In this document: in pieces, positions 1 to 5,443 of the stretch | Layout of the letters: each line of letters opens with the position of its first letter | How positions within the stretch are numbered: position 1 is the first letter of the stretch | Assembly (NCBI GenBank): GCA_027622115.1 | Contig: JAQBZS010000571.1 | Span: forward strand, 1-5,443 | Direction: 5' to 3' | Source of the DNA: Planctomycetota bacterium | GTDB taxonomy: Bacteria > Planctomycetota > Planctomycetia > Planctomycetales > Planctomycetaceae | Length of the DNA stretch: 5,443 nt | Notes under the pieces: generated by a model | The model's input: only the letters and a program-made list of their open reading frames with translations | The model's database searches: none | Told to the model about the DNA's origin: nothing | Position numbers and translations under genes: made by a program

Positions 1-423
1 GACAATCAGCGACTTATCGCCTTTGCACTCAAGAAGGCCGGGGCGGAAGTCACGATCGCCGGGAATGGTCAGGAGGCTGTGGAGTTGGTGGCCGCCAGCG
101 CGGCTGGATACGATGTCGTCTTGATGGATATGCAGATGCCCGTGCTCGATGGTTATTCGGCGACTGGGCGGTTGCGCGAGGATGGCTGTGCCATACCGAT
201 CATCGCGCTCACGGCACATGCCATGGCCGGTGATCGCCCTCGCTTTCTCTCGGACTTGAGCGCATCGAGAGTCGCTTGCAACTCGTCGATCTCGGCGTCG
301 GACAGGCCCCGATCGCGGATCAGGTGTTGGAATAGCGGCAATGCTTCGCCATCAAACAACCGGTTGATGAAATCTTCCATCGTCTCGCTGATGACCGTCG
401 TGGGGCGAACGGCGGGTGTATAG
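1..423 (+). pseudogene. Receiver (REC) domain, probable C-terminal end of a hybrid histidine kinase; 5' cut by window edge, 3' end replaced
   Basis: The frame is open from base 1, so the gene starts upstream of the window. It reads as a phosphoacceptor receiver domain: DNQRLIAFALKKAG at the start (helix 1), the phospho-accepting Asp in LMDMQMP (codon 127-129), the conserved DGY turn that follows it, and the beta4 Thr-Ala in ALTAHAMAGDR (Thr at 211-213). In REC domains this stretch is normally followed by a helix and then the conserved Lys-Pro. Here homology ends at about base 237, and the frame continues to a TAG at 421-423 as meaningless antisense of the neighbouring repressor gene. The conserved Lys and the last two structural elements (beta5-alpha5) are missing, so the domain is unlikely to fold or signal normally. 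The motif style (HAMAGDR) is typical of hybrid kinase receivers; a stand-alone regulator is possible. Domain identity is firm. The attached kinase is inferred, because nothing upstream is visible. Confidence 0.8.
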
Positions 424-623
424 ACATTGTTGCGCCCGTCTCGCCGCTTCGAGAGATAACCCTTCGCTTCGAGTCGCCGCAAGTAAGTTTGCACGGTCCA
501 AAAGTCCAACTCGCGATCGGCCGGCAATGCCTCCAAGACTTGTCGAACGGTCGCCTCGCCAAGATCCCAAACGACCTTGGCCATCTCCAGCTCCGATTTC
601 GGTAACGCTCCGCGTTTTGCCAT
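153..623 (-). CDS. BlaI/MecI/CopY-family transcriptional repressor with aberrant C-terminal tail
   Basis: This is a winged-helix one-component repressor of the BlaI/MecI/CopY (Penicillinase_R) family. Members bind DNA as dimers and are usually inactivated by a BlaR1-type membrane metalloprotease or by metal. Residues 6-65 match the N-terminal winged helix: LPKSELEMAKVVWDLGEATV, then the recognition-helix region WTVQTYLRRLEAKGYL (42-57), then the wing. Residues 78-128 match the C-terminal dimerisation region, including LPLFQHLIRDRGLSDAEID. Family similarity ends about residue 128 (SERKR). Residues 129-156 are antisense of the receiver domain to the left, and the open frame stops at 153-155. 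The natural stop codon has therefore been lost and the tail is spurious. The N-terminal and dimerisation parts look intact, so it could still repress. The ATG at 621-623 gives the canonical family start; no clear Shine-Dalgarno is visible. No BlaR1/M56 partner is in the window. Confidence 0.85.
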   Translation of the reverse strand: MAKRGALPKSELEMAKVVWDLGEATVRQVLEALPADRELDFWTVQTYLRRLEAKGYLSKRRDGRNNVYTPAVRPTTVISETMEDFINRLFDGEALPLFQHLIRDRGLSDAEIDELQATLDALKSERKRGRSPAMACAVSAMIGMAQPSSRNRPVAE

Positions 624-748
624 CTTCGCTGCTGACCGATGGAAACGTCACACTGCAAGTCATTGTGGTCGACACCGGTGGCAATCACACAAAGATTAAT
701 CGCCGCATCTTGTAAACACACCTACACGACGGGCTGTTCCGTAATAGG

Positions 749-779
749 CAACAACACGATCAACAACACGATCAACAAC
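749..779 (+). repeat. 12-bp tandem repeat, two full copies plus a partial third
   Basis: The unit CAACAACACGAT occurs at 749-760 and again at 761-772. CAACAAC follows at 773-779 before the match breaks. It ends five bases before the sulfotransferase start codon, in the position where a ribosome binding site would lie, and no Shine-Dalgarno is present. It may be a polymerase-slippage expansion; a role in translation or regulation is only a possibility. Confidence 0.85.
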
Positions 780-784
780 GCGCC

Positions 785-1258
785 ATGAGAAACCTCATCT
801 GGCTGGCCTCGTTTCCGAAATCCGGTAATACCTGGACGCGGCTGTTTATCGCGGCCTACTTGTCCGGTGCCGAGCAGTTGGATCTGCACCGTGCAAGTCG
901 GTATTCCCGTTCCGAGAGTCTGCTGGCGCTGTTCGCCGAGATGGCCGGGATACCAGCCACCGACTTGACGGAAGAAGATATCGACGCGCATCGCCTGGCG
1001 GTCCAAGAACGCCTCGCGCAAAACATCGGACAATGTGTTGTCAAGACACACAATGCGCGACTGACTCGCGATCATCGACGGTTGATCTTCTCGCGCTACA
1101 CGCGAGCGGGCATCTATCTCGTTCGCAAGCAAGTGGCGACCGTGATCGAGAATCACGGAGACGCCATGCGCATTGCCGGATACGAGATTCCGAACTTGGG
1201 TTCAACGACGGGCTCTGATCGCGGAGCCCACACGGAAGAAGGAAACTCGATGTCGTAG
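785..1258 (+). pseudogene. Sulfotransferase domain protein with internal deletion (N- and C-terminal parts joined in frame)
   Basis: PAPS-dependent sulfotransferases move a sulfuryl group from 3'-phosphoadenosine-5'-phosphosulfate to a hydroxyl or amine. Residues 4-17 contain the first strand and the 5'-phosphosulfate loop (SFPKSGNTW, with Lys12). The VKTHN motif (86-90) and the strand AGIYLVR (108-114) follow. In the family this last strand leads into the 3'-phosphate-binding segment (Arg-Asp-Pro-x-Asp and a Ser). Here residue 115 onward instead reads KQVATVIENHGDAMRIAGYE, which resembles the last helix and C-terminus of the family (x-Q-x-x-x-I-x-x-x-H-G-x-x-M-x-x-x-GY). At 157 residues the product is much shorter than the usual 250-300. 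The 3'-phosphate-binding site and the acceptor-binding middle are missing, so it should be inactive. The ATG at 785 is the first start after an in-frame TAA at 713-715; there is no Shine-Dalgarno. Residues 137-157 are low-complexity tail. An alternative is an assembly artefact. Confidence 0.75.
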
Positions 1259-1390
1259 AGCGCGCCGGCAGGAGACCACCGTGCATCGCGGCGACTCGCT
1301 GGGCTGAGTTCGAAGTACTGAAAGGCAAACCTGTTGAAAGGCGACAGCGACAAACTGTTCATTCCAGCGTCGTGGAAGAAGGCCGTTGCG

Positions 1391-2140
1391 TCAGTCTTCA
1401 GCGATCAGCTTGCGGATCTGCGGAAGCAACTTCGTATAGAGGTTGTCCGTCGGCGATTTCCCCGTGCTGTCGGCGCGCAGAATGAAATGCTTGTCGATCA
1501 ACTGAAAACCGGGAATCAGATCACGGCTTGCCTTGGTCGCCATGCTCGGCGTGGCAACGAGAACGACTTCATTTCTCGACCTTCGCATCTGGAAATGCTC
1601 GGCCCACGCGGCCGCCTCCTCTTGAGTCGGTGCTTGCATCGCCTGGTTGAACAACAACAACTGAACGCGAACCACTCGATGGTCGTCGAGACGAATGTTT
1701 CCATACTGTGTCGCGTAGGCCTCGATCGATTCAAGGTCCAGTTGGGGCTCGATGCCTTCGAATGCACCGAGTTCATGACCGCCAGAGAACGCGACGCATG
1801 CCTGGCAGGGAACCCCGATCGGTTCGATCAGGATCACTTTCCCTTTGAAGTCGGACAACCGCGTGACATTTCCCTCTTGGTCCGCCAACTCGAGATTCGG
1901 GTAGGTTCGGTTCTTCTCGGGCGGCCACGTGGGCGGCTTGCCACTCCATGTCAGAGCCGCATCGCGTCCTCGGTAAACCGCTGTTACGAACTGACTGCCG
2001 TGGTGTGTGCCTAAATAACCCGTCGAGCCGATCAAGACGACCGCGAGGAATGCGGCCGTCAAGAGATTGGGCTTCATAATACGCACCAACACCGCAACGG
2101 ATAGGTTGGCAGCGACGATGAAGACGGGATCTTCGAACAT
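1391..2140 (-). CDS. Membrane-anchored thioredoxin-fold protein (TlpA/SCO/AhpC-TSA-like) with CQAC motif
   Basis: The N-terminus is hydrophobic: residues 6-20 (VFIVAANLSVAVLVR) and 25-42 (NLLTAAFLAVVLIGSTGY), separated by a positively charged stretch. Residues 80-249 look like a thioredoxin-fold domain exposed to the periplasm. They start with the extracytoplasmic-thioredoxin signature of a Pro-x-Leu-x-Leu strand, then Asp-Gln-Glu-Gly, then RLSDFKGKVILIEPIGVPC. The redox pair is Cys112-Gln-Ala-Cys115, and IPGFQLID (209-216) is the likely cis-Pro strand. The insert between the CxxC and the second half is long (about 90 residues), unlike classical TlpA. Two starts are possible. The ATG at 2138-2140 gives two hydrophobic segments. 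The ATG at 2075-2077 (Met22) gives a standard signal anchor beginning MKPNLLTAAFLAVV. Neither has a clear Shine-Dalgarno. It lies downstream of pilT in the same direction. Likely roles are thiol-disulfide exchange or metal-linked redox; the substrate is unknown. Confidence 0.75.
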   Translation of the reverse strand: MFEDPVFIVAANLSVAVLVRIMKPNLLTAAFLAVVLIGSTGYLGTHHGSQFVTAVYRGRDAALTWSGKPPTWPPEKNRTYPNLELADQEGNVTRLSDFKGKVILIEPIGVPCQACVAFSGGHELGAFEGIEPQLDLESIEAYATQYGNIRLDDHRVVRVQLLLFNQAMQAPTQEEAAAWAEHFQMRRSRNEVVLVATPSMATKASRDLIPGFQLIDKHFILRADSTGKSPTDNLYTKLLPQIRKLIAED

Positions 2141-2250
2141 GAATCTTGGCTCGACCGTGGAGCGGAACCGGAAACGATCTAATCACAGGCTACGCAAGTG
2201 TAGGTTGTGTTTTCCCACGGGCTTGGCGTCATGCGGCGCGGCGGCACAGA

Positions 2251-3357
2251 TTATGCGGGTTGTAACGCAACGCCACGTGTTTCCTGGATGCGGCGCAGCC
2301 GCGTCTCGAAGATGTTCGGGTCTCGGACCAAGTGTTTCGCTTCCTCGCGGCCGATCAATCCGAACGCAAACAGGCTCGCCAACGACTGCTCCAGTAAGAG
2401 CATTCCGTCCGCATTGCCGGTCTGCATCATTGAATAGATCTGAGTCAAGTCACCCGTGCGAATCAGGTTTTGGATCGCTGGCGTAACAAACATAATCTCA
2501 ACGGCAGGCGCTCGCCCGATGCCGTTGAGCCGGTGTACCAGTCTCTGCGCGACCACGGCCCGCAACACACGCGACAGCTGATTGCGGACGGCATCCTGTT
2601 CTTCGGCGGGAAAGACGCTGATCATACGGCTGATCGACCCAACGACATCACCGGTGTGAAGTGTCGAGAGCACCAGATGACCGGTTTCCGCGGCAATAAT
2701 TGCGGCCCGCATCGTATCGCGATCCCGCATCTCGCCGACCAGAATCACATCCGGGTCTTCCCGCAAGGCCGCGCGAACCGCATCGGCGAATGTACAGACG
2801 TCGCAATGCAGTTCCCGCTGGTGAACAAGACTCATTTTGTTGGCATGGATGTATTCCACAGGGTCTTCGATCGTGATGATGTGGTTGCATCGGGTTTCGT
2901 TGATCTGGTTGATGATCGTGGCCAGAGTCGTCGACTTGCCACTTCCCGTCGGCCCGGTTACCAGGACGAGTCCGTGTATAAAGTCGGCGAGTTTACTCAT
3001 CTGTGGCGGCAACGTTAGTTCGTCAAAGGACTTGAACTCTTCGTCGAGCCGTCGCAGGCACATTGCCATCGTCCCGCGCTGCCGATAGACGTTCACGCGA
3101 AATCGTGTACCGCTGTCCGAAAAGAAGGCAAAGTCAATCGTATGTGACACTTCGAATACATGTTTCTGGTTGTCGGTCATCATCGACATGGCAATCTGCT
3201 CGATCGCGAACGGGCTGAGCGGCTCGTCAGAGACGGGCTTGATCTCGTTTCGAATTCGCATATACGGCAGACACGCACTGGTCAAGTGAATGTCCGAGGC
3301 TTGCAATTCAACGCATAAATTCAGAAGGTCGCGGAACTTTTTTTGCGGAACGTCCAT
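2251..3357 (-). CDS. pilT: Type IV pilus retraction ATPase, PilT family
   Basis: This is a cytoplasmic hexameric ATPase of the GspE/PilT secretion superfamily that powers pilus disassembly, giving twitching motility and DNA uptake. All core motifs are present (numbered from the chosen Met): the N-terminal ASDIHL motif near 20, Walker A GPTGSGKST (135-143), Asp box ITIEDPVEY (161-169), Walker B DPDVILVGEMRD (201-212) and His box GHLVLSTLHT (226-235). The PilT-type C-terminal motif, usually AIRNLIRE, appears as AIQNLIRT (294-301), followed by QIYSMMQTG and LEQSLASLF. At 368 residues the length is normal. The frame stays open to 3438, but the extra 27 residues do not look like PilT. The ATG at 3355-3357 gives the usual start (MDVPQKKFRDLL) and has a GGTGG six bases upstream. 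Two Cys in HCDVC (184-188) are unusual. No other pilus gene is visible. PilU or a PilT2 paralogue is possible; PilT is favoured by the C-terminal motif. Confidence 0.93.
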   Translation of the reverse strand: MDVPQKKFRDLLNLCVELQASDIHLTSACLPYMRIRNEIKPVSDEPLSPFAIEQIAMSMMTDNQKHVFEVSHTIDFAFFSDSGTRFRVNVYRQRGTMAMCLRRLDEEFKSFDELTLPPQMSKLADFIHGLVLVTGPTGSGKSTTLATIINQINETRCNHIITIEDPVEYIHANKMSLVHQRELHCDVCTFADAVRAALREDPDVILVGEMRDRDTMRAAIIAAETGHLVLSTLHTGDVVGSISRMISVFPAEEQDAVRNQLSRVLRAVVAQRLVHRLNGIGRAPAVEIMFVTPAIQNLIRTGDLTQIYSMMQTGNADGMLLLEQSLASLFAFGLIGREEAKHLVRDPNIFETRLRRIQETRGVALQPA

Positions 3358-3602
3358 CGAAGACCACCGTGTTACCGAGTGTGTGGAAAGGGACATGTCA
3401 AGTGCATTCGACGTCTGCTGGTCGACAACGCTTAGCAATCATAGGTTGCGGCGAACGCGACGCGGTTGCGAGGCAAGTACATTTCGCGACGGATTGGATC
3501 GAATGAGACGATTCCGCGGACAATGGCCGACGACGAAACGTGTGCTAGAGTTGGGCATCCCGCCACCGTTGATCTCACCTTGCGGTCTCTGCCGCACCAC
3601 GC

Positions 3603-3608
3603 AGGAAG
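3603..3608 (+). promoter_or_regulatory. Ribosome binding site (AGGAAG)
   Basis: AGGAAG lies eight bases upstream of the ATG at 3617, good Shine-Dalgarno spacing. An in-frame TGA at 3611-3613 rules out any start further upstream, so this site and the stop fix the start of the downstream gene. It is the only clear Shine-Dalgarno in the window. Confidence 0.7.
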
Positions 3609-3616
3609 AATGAGCG

Positions 3617-5443
3617 ATGACCCGTTTCCTCCGGTTCTCGACAGGCCTCTGGTTCGCCACGGCAATCTTCATTAGTGCCTTTTTGGTGTTCCAGGTGCAG
3701 CCGATCATCAGCAAGGCGATCCTGCCTTGGTTCGGAGGCAGTCCGGCCGTGTGGACGACATGCATGCTGTTCTTCCAATTGCTGCTGTTTGCCGGCTATA
3801 GCTACGCACATGTCCTGACACGGTTCGCGAGCCAACGTTGGCAAGGCGTGGTCCACTTCACGTTGCTCCTGTTCGCGTTGTTCGTGTTGCCCATGATGCC
3901 CAGCGCCGACTGGAAACCGCACGGCGGAGAAGATCCGACGCCAGCCATTCTTTTGATTCTTCTCGCCAACGTCGGCCTGCCCTACTTTTTGCTTTCGTCG
4001 ACCGGTCCGCTATTGCAAGCTTGGTTTGCAAACCGAGTTCCCGATCGCTCGCCCTATCGACTGTACGCCCTATCCAACGTCGGCTCGTTAGCGGCTTTGA
4101 TCAGCTATCCCTTCGTTGTCGAGCCCGCGCTGTCGACATCGTCCCAGGGGCAGGTGTGGTCGTTAATGTTCTGCCTGTTCGCAACGGTGTGCGGATATTT
4201 GGCAGCCACTCAGTTCGGGACCGTAACAAACTCAAATGGCTCAAGGGACAATGACGCGCCCCTAGATTCCGTGCAACAGCCCGCGCGGACACAGTACCTC
4301 GTTTGGCTTGCTCTGCCCGCATTCGCCTCGATGACCCTGCTGGCAACGACAAATCACGTGTGCCAGGACATTGCGGTGATCCCGTTTTTATGGATCGTCC
4401 CGCTGAGCCTCTATCTGCTCACGTTCATCATCTGCTTCGACCGTGAAGCATGGTACTCGCGCCGCTGGTGCGCGGGACTTGGTGTGCTGAGCCTGTTGGT
4501 GATTCACGGAGCTGCGTTCGGAGGAATCATCTGGAGCATGCCAATCGAGCTGCTCGTGTACTTCACCACGATGTTCCTGACGTGCATGGTCTGTCATGGC
4601 GAACTCGCGCGTAACAAGCCCGCCACACGGTACCTGACGGCCTTTTACCTGATGTCATCAGCGGGCGGAGCAATCGGTGGCCTGACGATTGGGCTGGCGT
4701 GCCCTTGGGTCTTTTCGACGTACTTGGAAATGCAAATCTGCATGTTGGCCGCCGCCGTCATCATGTCCGGCGTCTTCCTCTTCGATGCTCAGGCGACATG
4801 GTTGGGCAACTCGCCCATTCGTCGCGCCATCGGCGTTCTGGGGTACGCTTTCGTGTTCGTTGTCGTGGCATTCATCGAATTCGGCGGCGGGAACGATGCG
4901 ATCGTCAAATCAATGCGGAACTTCTACGGCGTCCTCCAGATCTCCGAGTCGCCCTGGGGCACGAGTCTGATCCACGGACGGATTCTTCACGGCTTTCAAT
5001 TTCGACACCCCAGGCTTCAGAAGTTGCCAACAACTTACTACGGCGAGGAAAGTGGTGTCGGTCTGGCTCTGAGGCATTTGCGGGACGGGCAGACGAAGCG
5101 AGTCGGGGCAGTCGGGTTGGGCGTCGGGACCATCGCAGCATACAGTAAACCGGGGGACTACTTTCGTTTCTACGAGATCAATCCCACCGTGCTGCAGCTC
5201 GCCCACGACCAGTTCTCGTTTCTCAAAAACTCTCAGGCCGAAACGGAAGTCATCTTGGGCGACGCCCGGATCTCGATGGAGCGTGAAACTTCACAACGAC
5301 TAGACGTCCTCGTTCTCGATGCCTTCAGCGGCGATTCGATCCCGACTCATCTGCTGACGAAAGAAGCGTTTGACGTGTACTTGCGGCACTTGAACGCCGA
5401 TGGCGTGATCGCCGTCCACATCAGCAACAAGCACGTGGACCTC
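3617..5443 (+). CDS. Fused membrane (MFS-like)/spermidine-synthase-like protein, 3' end beyond window
   Basis: The frame is open from the ATG at 3617 to the last base (609 codons, no stop). Residues 10-420 hold roughly 12-13 hydrophobic membrane segments, for example 11-30, 45-67, 78-94, 110-128, 148-168, 178-196, 227-246, 252-273, 284-306, 309-326, 340-362, 372-389 and 404-421. After the membrane part comes NFYGVLQISE (435-444), then the PTTYYGEESGVGL segment (471-483). A Rossmann SAM or decarboxylated-SAM site follows: AVGLGVGTIAAY (498-509), an acidic residue in FYEINP (Glu520), LGDAR (547-551) and LDAFSGDSIPTHLL (567-580). This layout matches the 'fused MFS/spermidine synthase' family, common in planctomycetes and proteobacteria. 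The soluble domain probably faces the cytoplasm. The canonical aminopropyltransferase Asp-x-x-Asp-Pro pattern is not evident, so the true substrate is unknown. The gene is divergent from pilT across a 259-base gap and has a good Shine-Dalgarno. Confidence 0.9.
   Translation, partial: MTRFLRFSTGLWFATAIFISAFLVFQVQPIISKAILPWFGGSPAVWTTCMLFFQLLLFAGYSYAHVLTRFASQRWQGVVHFTLLLFALFVLPMMPSADWKPHGGEDPTPAILLILLANVGLPYFLLSSTGPLLQAWFANRVPDRSPYRLYALSNVGSLAALISYPFVVEPALSTSSQGQVWSLMFCLFATVCGYLAATQFGTVTNSNGSRDNDAPLDSVQQPARTQYLVWLALPAFASMTLLATTNHVCQDIAVIPFLWIVPLSLYLLTFIICFDREAWYSRRWCAGLGVLSLLVIHGAAFGGIIWSMPIELLVYFTTMFLTCMVCHGELARNKPATRYLTAFYLMSSAGGAIGGLTIGLACPWVFSTYLEMQICMLAAAVIMSGVFLFDAQATWLGNSPIRRAIGVLGYAFVFVVVAFIEFGGGNDAIVKSMRNFYGVLQISESPWGTSLIHGRILHGFQFRHPRLQKLPTTYYGEESGVGLALRHLRDGQTKRVGAVGLGVGTIAAYSKPGDYFRFYEINPTVLQLAHDQFSFLKNSQAETEVILGDARISMERETSQRLDVLVLDAFSGDSIPTHLLTKEAFDVYLRHLNADGVIAVHISNKHVDL

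Noticed and set aside
673..680. Perfect palindrome CACCGGTG between blaI and the sulfotransferase gene
   Set aside because: Eight-base palindromes are common, and it matches no operator that I recognise.
711..726. TGTA-N8-TACA inverted repeat upstream of blaI, considered as a BlaI operator
   Set aside because: BlaI/MecI operators have the half-sites in the opposite order (TACA then TGTA) with a short centre; a 4-bp match this loose is expected by chance.
722..1156. - strand frame ending in a hydrophobic LIVLLIVLL stretch
   Set aside because: The apparent membrane segment is only the reverse translation of the 12-bp repeat; the rest is antisense to the sulfotransferase.
1259..1390. Possible remnant of more sulfotransferase sequence (AEFEVLKGKP near 1302-1331) after the stop codon
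   Set aside because: It only vaguely resembles the family's F-x-x-L segment, needs a frame change, and would be out of order relative to the C-terminal helix already present upstream. No other gene or terminator was seen in this gap.
1334..2014. 226-residue open frame on the + strand
   Set aside because: It lies fully opposite the thioredoxin-like gene, has no recognisable domain and has composition typical of an antisense shadow.
2470..3018. 182-residue open frame on the + strand
   Set aside because: It is antisense to the Walker-motif region of pilT and has no family resemblance of its own.
3358..3616. Divergent promoter elements in the 259-base intergenic region
   Set aside because: Promoters must exist here for both flanking genes, but no -35/-10 or -24/-12 pair stood out clearly enough to place.
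3466..3675. Short + strand frame across the pilT/membrane-protein intergenic region
   Set aside because: It begins with TTG, has no recognisable domain, and overlaps the well-supported start and ribosome binding site of the next gene in another frame.

Overview
The window looks like chromosomal DNA of a free-living Gram-negative bacterium, most likely a planctomycete of the Pirellula/Rhodopirellula type. This rests on gene content and style: a BlaI-type repressor, a short soluble sulfotransferase, an atypical membrane-anchored thioredoxin-like protein, a PilT-type ATPase, and a polytopic membrane protein fused to a spermidine-synthase-like domain. Frequent strand switches and weak or absent Shine-Dalgarno sequences fit too. 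The assignment is an inference; no rRNA, tRNA or other phylogenetic marker is present.

Left part (1-1390). The window opens inside a response-regulator receiver (REC) domain on the + strand, probably the C-terminal end of a hybrid histidine kinase. REC homology stops abruptly near base 237, where the sequence becomes the 3' end of a convergent BlaI/CopY-family repressor gene on the - strand. Both genes have lost their natural 3' ends at one point. A 161-base gap with a 12-bp tandem repeat precedes a + strand sulfotransferase that keeps its N-terminal PAPS-binding loop and its C-terminal end but lacks the middle of the fold. This looks like an in-frame internal deletion. The left 1.3 kb therefore carries two independent signs of deletion, rearrangement or assembly error.

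Middle part (1391-3357). Two intact - strand genes follow one another in transcription order: a PilT-family type IV pilus retraction ATPase, then, 110-173 bases downstream depending on its start, a membrane-anchored thioredoxin-fold protein with a CQAC motif. They may be co-transcribed, but the gap is long enough for a separate promoter.

Right part (3358-5443). A 259-base divergent intergenic region separates pilT from a long + strand gene that runs off the right edge (at least 609 codons). It encodes a protein with about 12-13 membrane segments followed by a SAM-binding, spermidine-synthase-like domain (the 'fused MFS/spermidine synthase' family).

The genes do not form one obvious pathway. 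The themes are signalling (REC), one-component repression (BlaI), sulfation (damaged), surface motility (PilT), thiol redox (thioredoxin-like) and a membrane-tethered aminopropyltransferase/methyltransferase-like enzyme of unknown substrate. No mobile element, CRISPR array, tRNA, rRNA or convincing intrinsic terminator was seen.
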